Below, in pieces: positions 1 to 8,935 of a DNA stretch of 43,750 bases. The stretch spans positions 1-43,750 of the forward strand of contig USJO01000007.1 in NCBI GenBank assembly GCA_900555075.1. Reading direction: 5' to 3'. The notes under the pieces were generated by a model that was not told the DNA's origin, did no database searches, and saw only the letters and a program-made list of their open reading frames with translations. A program made the position numbers and the translations under genes. The first letter of the stretch is position 1. Each line of letters opens with the position of its first letter. Origin of the DNA: an uncultured Clostridium sp. (lineage in GTDB: Bacteria > Bacillota > Clostridia > TANB77 > CAG-508).

Positions 1-23
1 TGTGTGTGTGTGTGTGTGTGTGT
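1..23. repeat. TG dinucleotide repeat at window edge
   Basis: The first 23 bases are an uninterrupted alternating TG tract of eleven and a half units. On the minus strand it lies in frame inside a short open reading frame and would encode alternating His-Thr. It may be a genuine microsatellite or an artefact of a contig end; the window alone cannot decide. Confidence 0.85.
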
Positions 24-58
24 ACAGCCCCAAGGGTTTCAGCTTCTGCTTTGTTCAT
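2..58 (-). CDS. Start of an unidentified gene (3' end outside window)
   Basis: An ATG at 58 on the minus strand follows an excellent ribosome binding site (AAGGAGG at 64-70, spacer about 5), so a real gene probably starts here. Its first 12 residues read MNKAEAETLGAV, then it enters a His-Thr repeat encoded by the TG tract and leaves the window. Only 19 codons are visible and I do not recognise the family. It lies downstream of holA but beyond a terminator, so it is probably a separate transcription unit. The His-Thr tail may be an assembly artefact rather than true protein sequence. Confidence 0.45.
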   Translation of the reverse strand, partial: MNKAEAETLGAVHTHTHTH

Positions 59-128
59 ATTCTCCTCCTTTATTTTTTTACTTATATAATCAATAAATAC
101 TTTTAACAATTTATAACTTTATTCTATA

Positions 129-167
129 ATAAAAAAATACAAATTGCAATAAAAAATCGCAATTTGT
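129..167 (-). terminator. Rho-independent terminator after holA
   Basis: Inverted repeat ACAAATTGC / GCAATTTGT (139-147 and 159-167) with an 11-base loop, followed on the minus strand by a run of seven T. It sits about 30 bases downstream of the holA stop and closes the murB-yvcK-ruvC-holA operon. Confidence 0.75.
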
Positions 168-194
168 AATATAATTGTAATATTTACTTTGTTT

Positions 195-1235
195 TTAAAG
201 CATACATAGTATTGCTTCTAGTCCTACATTTATGTCTATTTGTCCTTGTTTGGTTTTGTAGTCTAAGTCTATTAGTTGTTGTAATATGTTTCTTAGTTCT
301 TCTTTTTTGAAGTAACTTGCTTGTTTTTTGTATTTTGTTATTAAAAACATTTGATTTGGTTTTAGGTTTAGACTTTCTGCTATGTCTTTATTTTCTTCAG
401 TTGCTAATATTGTTATATATACTTTCTTTAAGTGATTGTATAATGTAATTAGTATCTTTTGTATTGGTTCTTTGTTGTATAATAATTCTTTTAGTGTTTG
501 CAAGGCTTTTGCAACGTTTCTTTGTCCTAGTCTGTCTGTTAAATCAAATATTACACTATCTAGTTCTTTTATTGATAATTTGTCTATATCTTCTGGTTTT
601 ATTGTTCCTTTTTCTCCTACATATTCTATAAGTTTTCTTATTTCATTTATTAGGTTTAGCATTCTTGTTCCACAGATTTCAATAAAATAATTTATTGTTC
701 TATCATCTATATTTACTTTGTAAGCATTACAAATTGTTTTTATTCTTTTTGATATTTGAATTGGTTTTAGCTTTTCGAAGTTGCTTACTGTCCCTAATTT
801 TTGTAGAGTTTTTACAAGTTCATTTGTTCCAATATCTTGTTCTATAAACACAAGTACAAGAGTTTCCTTTATTGTTTCTATGTTTTCTGTTATATATTTT
901 GATATTTTTTCTTGCAAACTTTCGCTTTTTTGATTTCTTTTAGTGGGCTTGTCCTCTTTCTTTTTGCCTCGGGTTTCTTTTTTGAATAATCCAGAGTTTT
1001 TTACAAATATTAATTTTTTAGGATAGCCAAAAGCTGGAGTTTCTATATCTGATATTAGTTTATCTACATTTTTTTCATCTATTTGAACATAGTTTATACC
1101 ATTTATTAATTCGCCAAAGTTCTTTTTAATTCGTTTAGTACATTGTTCAAGTAAATATTGTTCCTCACCATATAACAGGTATAAACTATCTAACTTTCCT
1201 ATCTTTAATTTTTTTTCAAGTTCTTCTATTGTCAT
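195..1235 (-). CDS. holA: DNA polymerase III delta subunit
   Basis: Clamp-loader subunit that opens the beta sliding clamp during chromosome replication. The 346 residues match the family length (B. subtilis YqeN is about the same). Typical N-terminal features are visible: SLYLLYGEEQYLLEQ near residue 16 and a PAFGYPKKLIFVKNSGLF stretch, followed by a helical C-terminal collar region. I chose the ATG at 1235 because GAGAGGA lies just upstream; the frame is open further upstream, but that extension overlaps ruvC and looks non-coding. It begins 28 bases after ruvC as the last gene of the murB operon. One arginine (in KETRGKK) is encoded by CGA, showing that CGA is still a normal triplet here. 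Confidence 0.9.
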   Translation of the reverse strand: MTIEELEKKLKIGKLDSLYLLYGEEQYLLEQCTKRIKKNFGELINGINYVQIDEKNVDKLISDIETPAFGYPKKLIFVKNSGLFKKETRGKKKEDKPTKRNQKSESLQEKISKYITENIETIKETLVLVFIEQDIGTNELVKTLQKLGTVSNFEKLKPIQISKRIKTICNAYKVNIDDRTINYFIEICGTRMLNLINEIRKLIEYVGEKGTIKPEDIDKLSIKELDSVIFDLTDRLGQRNVAKALQTLKELLYNKEPIQKILITLYNHLKKVYITILATEENKDIAESLNLKPNQMFLITKYKKQASYFKKEELRNILQQLIDLDYKTKQGQIDINVGLEAILCML

Positions 1236-1263
1236 TATTATCCTCTCTAAATTTAATATTAAC

Positions 1264-1749
1264 TTATAATTTTTGTGAAAATTTAGCTGAATGTGCATGG
1301 CATATTGCTGCTGCCATGCTATCTGTTGTATCATCTAACTTTGGCAGTTTCTCTACATTTAGTATTGTTTTTACCATTTTTTGTACTTGAATTTTATCTG
1401 CTCTGCCATATCCAGCTACAGCTTGTTTAATCTGAAGTGGTGTGTATTCAAATGTGGGTATATTTTTTTTGCACCCTACTGTTAGTATTATACCTCTTGC
1501 TTGTGCTACATTAATTGCTGTTTTTTGGTTGTTGTTGAAAAATAATTCTTCTACTGATATTGCATCTGGTTTGTATTCATCTATTATCATACTTATATCA
1601 TCAAATATTTTAGTAAGTCTTAATGGAAATGATATTCCAGCACTTGTTGTTACTGCTCCTGAGTCTATTAACTTAAATTTGTTACCTACATAATCTATTA
1701 TGCTGTATCCTGTTATTGCATAACCTGGATCTATTCCCAAAATTCTCAT
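1264..1749 (-). CDS. ruvC: Holliday junction resolvase RuvC
   Basis: Endonuclease that resolves Holliday junctions in recombination together with RuvAB. The 161 residues show the RuvC active-site acids: D7 in RILGIDPG, E67/E68 in SVEELFFNNNQ, and D140 and D143 in LDDTTDSMAAAICH. I placed the start at the ATG at 1749, where GAGAGG is suitably spaced; an ATG at 1764 overlaps the preceding stop as ATGA but lacks a ribosome binding site. RuvC rather than RecU fits Clostridia and not Bacillus. It directly follows the glycogen debranching gene in the operon. Confidence 0.93.
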   Translation of the reverse strand: MRILGIDPGYAITGYSIIDYVGNKFKLIDSGAVTTSAGISFPLRLTKIFDDISMIIDEYKPDAISVEELFFNNNQKTAINVAQARGIILTVGCKKNIPTFEYTPLQIKQAVAGYGRADKIQVQKMVKTILNVEKLPKLDDTTDSMAAAICHAHSAKFSQKL

Positions 1750-1760
1750 TTTTATTCCTC

Positions 1761-3804
1761 TCATTTTTCATATATTATTCTGAATACCTCTGCTACACTC
1801 CAAGCTTGAGCTACCGCTCCTTTCGGTAAGTATGGTGCTTTTGAATCATATATTTCACTTATTTGACCTAAGCACCCTCTTTCCAAGATATCCTTTGTGA
1901 AGGTTTTCTCTGTTTGTTCTTTTAACTTAGCTATTTTTTGTTTTAGTTCTTCTTTTTTCTTTCTATCCTTCTCAGCTTTTACCATGTTTTTCAATCCATT
2001 ATAGTATAAGCCTAAAAGCCACGCCCATATTATTCCTTGATGATAACTTGAATCTCTTCTAAAACTATCTCCTTCATAAGTATCTATATAGCCTTTTTCA
2101 CCTTTTGCTAGGGTTTTTAGGCCATATTTATTTAATAGTTTCTTTTCTACTGTTTCCATCATGTTTTTAGCTTTCTCTGAATTAGGTTCTAATATTGGAT
2201 ATGTTAATGATATACTAAATAATTGATTTGGTCTTACTCTAGCATCTCCAAGCACATCATATAAACATTTCTTTTTAAGATTATAGAATTTTTCTTCAAA
2301 AGATTTTTTGCATTTTTCTGCCATTTCTTCATATTGTTTTAATTCTTTTTTGTCTCCGAATTTCTTGCACAATTCTGCCATAATTTTTAAACTATTGTAC
2401 CATAAGCTATTTACTTCAACTGTTTTACCATTTCTAGGTGTGAAACAGTGGTTTCCATATTTCGCATCCATCCACGTGTTTTGTGTGTTTTCAGTTCCTG
2501 ATGAAATTAAACCATCTTCATCTAAAAATATATTGTTATTATCTATATCAATTCCTTTTGAGTAATTTTCTATTATTGCTTTTAATTTTTTATATATGTT
2601 TTGTTTGATGAATTCATAATCCGAAGTATATTCTAGATATTTTTTCACTTGCTCAAATAGTAGTAATGAACTATCCACACTATTATATAATGGTCTATTG
2701 TCATACCCTGAGTAGCCATTTGGTACTAATCCAAATTTTATGTCTCTTGTGAGTGTTAATAAAACATCTTTTGCAATTTTGTATTTTTTTGTCATTAACA
2801 ATAAACCTTCAAAAGAAATTAATGCATCCCTTCCCCAATCTAGGAACCATGGGTATCCTGCAATTATTGTATGATAACCAAAACTTGGTCTATATACAAT
2901 AAAATTGTCAATTGCAATTGAATAGTATTTTAGCATCTCTAGTTTTTGAAGCTTTTCTTCTGATAGTTTTGTTATATCTTCTTTTAGATTGATAAATTCT
3001 GCTTTGTACATTAATTCATTTATTCTTATAATCTCTTTATTTATAACTGTTCTAGCATTTATTTCTTCTATGTTTTCTTCTAATGAACATATAAAACTAA
3101 TTTCTGTTCCGAGTATTTTCCTTTATTTCTATTTCATATCTACCTGGAACAGAAAGGTTTTCTTCAGGGAAGAAACCTCTTTTTTCCTCTTCTATATAAT
3201 ACATATTGTTAAAGGTATCATTGAAATGTTCTATATATGTGCCTTTTGACATATGAAAATATATTGGACAATTCGTATATTCATCTATTTGTACTTTTAC
3301 TTTGTTATCTTTAATTTCTTGTTTTATATTATAGTAATGATTTGTATTCATTGTATGAAAATCTCTAAAGTTTAATATTGGAGTAACTGTAAATTTTGCT
3401 TTTGGTCCATCATTTTTTATTTTATATAGTATGCATACTGTGTTTTTACCATACTCCATACAAATAATTTTGGTTATTTTTATTTTTCCAACTTTATATG
3501 TGAAGATTGGAATATACTCTTTTTCAAAACTTTCTAGATATTTGTATCCTTCTGATATGTAATTTCTACACATATTAGAATATAAATTATATTTTTTGTT
3601 TTCTATTTCTACACTTTCATCAACTTTTGATAATATTACATACCTTCTTGCTGGAGGTGTAAGAGAAGCTACTAGTAATCCATGGTATTTTCTTGTATTA
3701 ATTCCTAATACACTAGATGACGCATAGCCACCAATTCCATTTGTTATAAGCCATTCTTTTGTTATTCCGTCTCTTAATTCCAATTGTTCCTTACTTAATT
3801 TCAT
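1761..3804 (-). CDS. Glycogen debranching enzyme (amylo-alpha-1,6-glucosidase family), one CGGA quadruplet
   Basis: Removes alpha-1,6 branches from glycogen-like polymers. The N-terminal part (codons 1-231) carries the family signature EWLITNGIGGYASSS and NTRKYHGLLVASL. The C-terminal part is a six-hairpin glucosidase with GYPWFLDWGRDALISFEG, GLVPNGYSGYDNRPLYN and RRDSSYHQGIIWAW. Read in triplets the frame ends at TAG four codons after an in-frame CGG at 3111. If CGGA (3108-3111) is one glycine codon (residue 232), the frame runs through to a 680-residue protein of normal family length with no gap: the intervening segment GTEISFICSLEENIEEINAR is clearly coding. The start has AAGGAGG with a 9-base spacer. 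It lies between yvcK and ruvC. Confidence 0.9.
3108..3111 (-). other. CGGA quadruplet (Gly 232) in debranching enzyme
   Basis: On the minus strand the codons run AAT ACT CGGA ACA GAA ATT. In triplets CGG AAC AGA AAT TAG stops. Reading CGGA as one unit continues the upstream frame exactly into the downstream frame: (3804-3111)/3 is a whole number, and 3107 to 1761 is exactly 449 codons including the stop. Confidence 0.8.
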
Positions 3805-3845
3805 CTGTTTGTTCCTCCTTCAAAAGTGCAAAGTGTTTCTAATCT

Positions 3846-5342
3846 TTACTTTTTAACTCTTTTGCCTTCTTTCATCTCTTTTAAAAATCGTTCTTTTTCT
3901 TTTTTTTCTGCTTCGTCTGTCATTTTTTTTGCTTTTTCATATATCTTCTTATTTACTTCTGCTGTTTGTTCACTTTCTCTAATAGATTCAATTCTATCTT
4001 GATATTTACTACTGAATTTGCTCTTTCCTCTTATCTTTTTTACTTTTTTATGTTTTGGTTTTCTACTGTTCTTTAGTTTTTTTCTAGCTTCTTTTAGTTT
4101 TGCATTTAATAGTACATAATGCTCATCTGTCTTTTTATCTTTGAATCTTAAATCATTTACAATTATTTCTATTATTTGCTTTGCTATTAGGTCTGGATTA
4201 TGCCTTATGTATTCTCCTTCTACATATGATATGTCAGCTCTTATTATTTCTGTATTTTTTATGTTTTGCTTATCTATTTCAACTAAACTTGCACCCGCTT
4301 TATTATATTTTCTTAAAATCTCTGGTATAATGTCTCCATTGTCGCAAATACAATAATCTATAATTTCTGCACCTGTATGCTCTGTAATAGCTTTTATATG
4401 ATCTGATAAAGAATAATCGTCTGTGTGTCCATTTTCGGTCATTATATTAGATACATATATCTTATATGCCTTGCTTTCTCTTATTGTTTTGGCTACATTT
4501 TTTATTAATAGATTTGGAATTACCTCTGTATATAATGAGCCTGGTGCAATAACTATAGCCTCTGCTTCCTTTATTGCTTCAACTATCCCTGGTGTTGTCC
4601 TACAATTTGTTGGTCTTATAAATACTCTATTTATCTTTGTTACCTTTTGGCTTGTTATTTCTGCGATTTTTTCCTTTTCCTCTATAATAGTTCCATCATC
4701 TAATTCTACGCATATATGCATTGCGTCCAATGTTGCAGGTAATACCTTGCCCACCATAGCTAGTATGCTGTTGCTTTTTTCTATCCCTTTTGCTAAATCG
4801 TTATTTACTTTTCCCATTGCATCTAGATATATATCTCCAAAAGTCATATTGTCTATTGGTAAATTCATAATTTTAGCCATTTCTTGGCTGTTTTTTGATA
4901 ATGCTATTATACTGTTTCTAATTGCGTCTGTTGGTCTTCTTTTTATTTCATTACCATAACTAGATACCGTTACAATTGCTGTTAGATTATTTGTATAATT
5001 TTTAAGTCCTGTAATTACTCTATTTAAACCTGCTCCTCCACCTATTACTACTATTTTAGGTCCTCTATCTTTTGTATCTCCTAGTTCTTTTATAGTCTTT
5101 GCATCTTGTAATACTGCCAATTCTAATGTTCTTTTTTGTATAAAGACTAGTCCTACTGTAAATGTTGTAATTCCAGCAACAAAAGTAATTACTATTTTTA
5201 TTAAATCTATCATTAATAGCGGACCATTTGTAGCTATTATTTTTGAAAATCCATAACAAGCTAAACTTATTCCTATTATCATTAGTAATATCCATCTTTT
5301 AATTTTTGTACTATTTTTTAGCCATCCAAAAAAACTTTTCAT
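3846..5342 (-). CDS. yvcK: YvcK/CofD-like protein with N-terminal membrane anchor
   Basis: Member of the YvcK (gluconeogenesis factor) branch of the CofD-like family, which binds nucleotide-sugars and affects cell-wall metabolism and morphogenesis. Two hydrophobic segments (about 17-35 and 43-67) precede the globular domain, as in many clostridial members. The domain starts with VVIGGGAGLNRVITGLKNYT (about 98-117). The usual next motif, VADDGGSSG, is replaced by VSSYGNEI, and the usual PPGDIRN by RPTDAIRN. The last 90 or so residues are a Lys/Glu-rich, probably disordered tail, giving 498 residues. The ATG follows AGGTGA and lies 2 bases after the murB stop, so it is cotranscribed with murB. 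Altered key residues may mean changed ligand binding. Confidence 0.85.
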   Translation of the reverse strand: MKSFFGWLKNSTKIKRWILLMIIGISLACYGFSKIIATNGPLLMIDLIKIVITFVAGITTFTVGLVFIQKRTLELAVLQDAKTIKELGDTKDRGPKIVVIGGGAGLNRVITGLKNYTNNLTAIVTVSSYGNEIKRRPTDAIRNSIIALSKNSQEMAKIMNLPIDNMTFGDIYLDAMGKVNNDLAKGIEKSNSILAMVGKVLPATLDAMHICVELDDGTIIEEKEKIAEITSQKVTKINRVFIRPTNCRTTPGIVEAIKEAEAIVIAPGSLYTEVIPNLLIKNVAKTIRESKAYKIYVSNIMTENGHTDDYSLSDHIKAITEHTGAEIIDYCICDNGDIIPEILRKYNKAGASLVEIDKQNIKNTEIIRADISYVEGEYIRHNPDLIAKQIIEIIVNDLRFKDKKTDEHYVLLNAKLKEARKKLKNSRKPKHKKVKKIRGKSKFSSKYQDRIESIRESEQTAEVNKKIYEKAKKMTDEAEKKEKERFLKEMKEGKRVKK

Positions 5343-5344
5343 TT

Positions 5345-6244
5345 TTATTCACCTATTACCTTTATTTCTAATTCTAAATCTATTTCATATTTTTCTTTCA
5401 CTACGTTTTTTATATGTTGAATTAAATCTAAAACATCTTGTGCTGTGGCATTTCCTTTGTTTACTATAAATCCAGCATGTAAATTTGAAACATAAGCATC
5501 TCCAATATTATATCCCTTTAAATTACATTTGTCTATAATTTCTGCTGGAATATATCCATTTTTTCTCTTGAAAATACTTCCTGCATTTGGTATGTTTATT
5601 GGTTGTTTTGTTTTTCTCCTTGTCATATTTTCTTCCATTATTTTTTGTATTTGTTCTTTATTTCCTAATTGCAATTTGATTCTTGTAGATATTATTATAT
5701 CATCACTTTCACTGAAAATGCTATTTCTATATGAAAAATTGTGTTTCTCTCTTGATATTGTTTTTAAGTTTAAATCTTTATCTAGATATGTTGTACTTCG
5801 TACAAGGTCTCCAAATTCTCCACCATATGCTCCTGCATTCATCTTTATCGCTCCACCTACAGTCCCTGGTATTCCTGAAGCAAATTCTAATCCAGATAAA
5901 CTATTCTCATAAGCTACTTTTGCTAAAACTGGTATAGCCACTCCACTTCCAGCTTCTATATTTTCTCCTTCTACCTTTATATCTTTGAAGTTTAGTTTTA
6001 TAGTTATCCCTCTTATACCTTTGTCTTTAACTAAAAGGTTGGTTCCATTCCCTATGCAAGTTACAGCTACTTTTTCTTTTCTTGCAATTTGAAGAACATT
6101 TCTTAATTCCTCAAGTTCATTTATGTTTATGAAAATGTCTGCTGGCCCCCCTATTTTAAATGATGTATGTTTTGACATCGGATCATTTAGTGAAATTCTA
6201 TCCTTGGAAATTATATTTATTAATTCATTATATATTTTTTCCAT
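5345..6244 (-). CDS. murB: UDP-N-acetylenolpyruvoylglucosamine reductase
   Basis: FAD-dependent reductase of the second committed step of peptidoglycan precursor synthesis, making UDP-MurNAc in the cytoplasm. Motifs in order: TSFKIGGPADIF, GNGTNLLV, the FAD-binding ASGIPGTVGGAIKMNAGAYG, YRNSIF, and NAGSIFKR with the catalytic serine; a glutamate near the C terminus (LELEIKVIGE). This is the short clostridial/Bacillus-type MurB of about 299 residues. I chose the ATG at 6244, which has AGGGG six bases away; the ATG at 6250 touches that site. First gene of the operon, behind a sigma-A promoter, with yvcK 2 bases downstream. Confidence 0.94.
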   Translation of the reverse strand: MEKIYNELINIISKDRISLNDPMSKHTSFKIGGPADIFININELEELRNVLQIARKEKVAVTCIGNGTNLLVKDKGIRGITIKLNFKDIKVEGENIEAGSGVAIPVLAKVAYENSLSGLEFASGIPGTVGGAIKMNAGAYGGEFGDLVRSTTYLDKDLNLKTISREKHNFSYRNSIFSESDDIIISTRIKLQLGNKEQIQKIMEENMTRRKTKQPINIPNAGSIFKRKNGYIPAEIIDKCNLKGYNIGDAYVSNLHAGFIVNKGNATAQDVLDLIQHIKNVVKEKYEIDLELEIKVIGE

Positions 6245-6281
6245 TTTCATCCCCTAATTCCATATTATTCAAGCTATAGCA

Positions 6282-6310
6282 ATTTTATCATTATTTTGAA
6301 GAAAAGTAAA
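6282..6310 (-). promoter_or_regulatory. Sigma-A promoter of the murB operon
   Basis: Minus-strand TTTACT (6305-6310), 17-base spacer, TAAAAT (6282-6287), about 40 bases upstream of murB. A palindrome-like GGTAG-N-CTACC lies close by at 6319-6334 between the divergent murB and Smr promoters and could be an operator. Confidence 0.6.
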
Positions 6311-6369
6311 GCATTTGGGTAGCCAAACCTACCGTTTTTATGATATAATATAATTCCATGGAGGAGAAT

Positions 6370-6624
6370 ATGTTAGACGATTTATTAATTCCAGAAGATA
6401 AACGTATTATTATAGATTTGCATAATATGGAGCTATTAGAAGCTCGTTATTATTTAGATAAGTTATTCGAAACTTTACCAGAAGATATTCAAGAAGTTGT
6501 TGTTATTCATGGATATCGTAAGGGACAAGTTTTATTAAATATGGTCCGTAAGGATTTTAAAAATCCTAGAATTAAACAAAAAGTAATCCCCTTTAATAAA
6601 GGGATTACCTTGTTTTTAGTTTAG
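6370..6624 (+). CDS. Small Smr-domain protein
   Basis: Stand-alone Smr (small MutS-related) domain of 84 residues. The core DLHNMELLEARYYLDKLF and VVVIHGYRKGQVLLNMVR matches the family pattern DLHG...EA...L and the IHGxGxGxL loop, although the usual G after DLH is N and the IHG loop reads YRKGQ. Such domains can be DNA or RNA nucleases or ribosome-collision factors; the function here is unknown. GGAGGAG at 6360-6366 points to the ATG at 6370 rather than an in-frame ATG at 6358. A TATAAT at 6344-6349 is the likely -10. The last codons lie inside a terminator hairpin, and the stop overlaps the convergent neighbour by nine bases. Confidence 0.72.
   Translation: MLDDLLIPEDKRIIIDLHNMELLEARYYLDKLFETLPEDIQEVVVIHGYRKGQVLLNMVRKDFKNPRIKQKVIPFNKGITLFLV
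6572..6617. terminator. Bidirectional terminator overlapping two gene ends
   Basis: GTAATCCC (6583-6590) pairs with GGGATTAC (6601-6608), with an inner TTT/AAA. It is followed by CTTGTTTTT on the plus strand and TTTTTGTTT on the minus strand. It serves both the Smr gene and the HlyD-like operon and is itself translated as the C terminus of the Smr protein. Confidence 0.75.
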
Positions 6625-7929
6625 TTCTCTACTTATTCTTTCTATGTCTGGATCTGCTAATATTTCATCATATATGTTTATTTTTTTTATGTTGTTTATC
6701 TCTTCTACTGAATACCCCATGTTTTTTAACTCTTCCACTTTATAATTTGTTATTATGCTATATTTATCATTTTCCTTTACTACTTTTATTAATATTTTGC
6801 TTAAATTCCCAGCTTTGTTTCTTATTACATAGCTTAATCCGTTTTCGTATATTATGCTTGAATTAGGGATTCTAAGCCCTTGTTGCTCCCACCATACTAT
6901 GTCTAATGAAATTTTTCTATAATTTGTTAGGTATTCTACCCCTTGTGTGATTTTTAACACTATTAATTTGCTGTCATTATCATCTTTTATATATTCTATT
7001 GTCGCTGGTATTTCTTGATTTGTAGCCAATTTTATTTTTAACTTTTTTCCAACTTCTGCTTTTTTTGCTTCTTCTGTTTTTGTTGATACTGCAATATAAC
7101 ATTCAAAATTATTTATTATTTTTCCCTCTTTGTCGCTTGTTGTTACTATTTGACCTGTTATTAGTCCTAAACTTTCGAGCATTTTCTTGTTAATTCCATC
7201 AAGACTTTGGAATGTTAATGTGTCTTCTAAGCCATCTACTCTATATGAGACAACACCTCCAATTGGTGCTTTCTCATATTGAGAGTTGTCTTTAAGTTGA
7301 TTTTCAATTTTTATTTTTTCGTTTATTAAATTACTTATATATGAACCCGCTGGACTTAATTCTCCTGAAATTTTGGCTTTTTTGGTTATATATCCATTTA
7401 TATCAGTTTTATATTCTTTTATCTGTTGAATATTGTTATTATTTTGAATTCCATTTATTTTATTTTCAATTTGTTTATCTAGTGCCTTTATATCACTTGA
7501 AAATACTTCTGCTTGGCTCTCCATTGCTACTTGTATTTGCTTGTTTAAGTTTTTAATTTTTTCGTTAAGTTCCTCTTCGTTTGTAGCCTCATACCTAAAT
7601 ACTTCTTCACCAACAGAAACTCTTTCCCCTTCATTTTTTATTTGAACTAATTTGTTTTGATTTTCTGGTGTCTTTATTACTTTTTCTTCTCTTATAACAT
7701 ATCCTGTTACACTTTCACTTTGTGATATTGTACCTTGTTCTATTAAGAAGGATTCTGTGGGATTTATTGCTAATTTTATTATTTGATATGTACAAAATAT
7801 TACTGCAAATATTATCAAAGATAACAAGGTTACTTGTACTATATGTTGTCTGATTTTATTAATCTTATTGCTTTTCTCGCTACGTTTTTTGTTAGCCTTT
7901 TTTTTGGGTCTTTCTTTAACCTTGGTCAT
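6616..7929 (-). CDS. HlyD/membrane-fusion-like protein
   Basis: Membrane-anchored protein of 437 residues: a strongly basic N-terminal tail (1-27), one transmembrane helix (about 30-51), then a barrel-sandwich (lipoyl-like) half with GTISQSESVTGYVIREE and GERVSVGEEVFRYE, a coiled coil of about 100 residues, a second half with APIGGVVSYRVDG, and beta-rich domains. This is the architecture of HlyD-type adaptor subunits in Gram-positives. No exporter gene is adjacent, so the partner is unknown. The start at 7929 has GGAGG 10 bases upstream. Last gene of the prepilin-mutL-miaA unit. Confidence 0.75.
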   Translation of the reverse strand: MTKVKERPKKKANKKRSEKSNKINKIRQHIVQVTLLSLIIFAVIFCTYQIIKLAINPTESFLIEQGTISQSESVTGYVIREEKVIKTPENQNKLVQIKNEGERVSVGEEVFRYEATNEEELNEKIKNLNKQIQVAMESQAEVFSSDIKALDKQIENKINGIQNNNNIQQIKEYKTDINGYITKKAKISGELSPAGSYISNLINEKIKIENQLKDNSQYEKAPIGGVVSYRVDGLEDTLTFQSLDGINKKMLESLGLITGQIVTTSDKEGKIINNFECYIAVSTKTEEAKKAEVGKKLKIKLATNQEIPATIEYIKDDNDSKLIVLKITQGVEYLTNYRKISLDIVWWEQQGLRIPNSSIIYENGLSYVIRNKAGNLSKILIKVVKENDKYSIITNYKVEELKNMGYSVEEINNIKKINIYDEILADPDIERISRELN

Positions 7930-7977
7930 CTTTACGTTTCCTCCTTCTAAGTTTCTTGTACTTTTTTAGCTTTCTAA

Positions 7978-8892
7978 TTATTCTCCATTTATTATTATTT
8001 CCAATTTTTTTTCTAAGGGTTTTTCTCCATCTAGCCATATTGTTTCCTTATTTTTTCTAAACCACGTTAGTTGTCTTTTTGCATAATGTCTAGTTTTCTT
8101 CTTAATCTTTTCTATCATTTCTTCTTTTGTAAGTTTATTTTCTAGATATTCAACAACTTCTTTATACCCTAATCCCTGCATTGCTGTGGGAAATTTGTGA
8201 TATTTATTTAAGATACTTTGTACCTCTTCTATTAGCCCTTGTTCAATCATTTGGTCTACCCTTTTTTCTATTCTTTCATATAGCTTTTCTCTATTCATCG
8301 TTATTGCAAACATTTTATAATTATACTTAATTTCATTCTTTCTTGATTCTTTTTCTACTTCTGTTTTTGTTTTTCCTGTTTTATGATATATTTCTAGTAC
8401 TCTTATAATCCTTTTTTTATCATTTATGCTTATTTTTTTCATTGCCTCCGGATCAATTTTTCTTGCTTCTTCGTATAGTCTTTCTAGTCCTTCCTTTTCT
8501 GCTAGTTCGTTTAATTCTTCTCTATATTCTTTATCTATTTTTTCATCTTGGAATTCAATTCCATATATCATACTATCTATGTAAAGACCTGTACCACCTA
8601 CTATTATAGGTGTTTTACCTTTTTTTAGTATTTCCTCTATTTTTATTTTGGCATCTGTTTTAAAATTTGCAACACTATATCTTTCTTCTGGTGATACAAA
8701 GTCTAATAAATGGTGTTTTATACCTTGCATTTCTTCTTTAGTTAACTTTGCAGTTCCAATATTCATATCCTTATATATTTGCATAGAATCTGCTGAAATA
8801 ATTTCTCCATTTATTCTTTTTGCAAGCTCAACTGCCAGTTTAGATTTTCCTGATGCAGTTGGTCCTCCAATTACATATATATTTGGCTTCAA
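7978..8892 (-). CDS. miaA: tRNA dimethylallyltransferase
   Basis: Adds an isopentenyl group to A37 of tRNAs that read codons beginning with U. P-loop GGPTASGKSKLAVELA near the N terminus, SADSMQIYKDMNIGTAK, GGTGLYIDSMIYG, GLGYKEVVEYL and RHYAKRQLTWFRK are all diagnostic; about 304 residues. I favour a TTG start at 8892 because AGAGAGG lies 8 bases upstream and the protein then begins MKPNIYVIGG like its relatives. In-frame starts at 8919 (ATG) and 8925 (GTG) are alternatives without a good ribosome binding site. It follows mutL by some 40 bases. Confidence 0.93.
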   Translation of the reverse strand: MKPNIYVIGGPTASGKSKLAVELAKRINGEIISADSMQIYKDMNIGTAKLTKEEMQGIKHHLLDFVSPEERYSVANFKTDAKIKIEEILKKGKTPIIVGGTGLYIDSMIYGIEFQDEKIDKEYREELNELAEKEGLERLYEEARKIDPEAMKKISINDKKRIIRVLEIYHKTGKTKTEVEKESRKNEIKYNYKMFAITMNREKLYERIEKRVDQMIEQGLIEEVQSILNKYHKFPTAMQGLGYKEVVEYLENKLTKEEMIEKIKKKTRHYAKRQLTWFRKNKETIWLDGEKPLEKKLEIIINGE

Positions 8893-8935
8893 AACATCTT
8901 CCTCTCTAGAATTATTCATTAGCACAAAGTATCTA

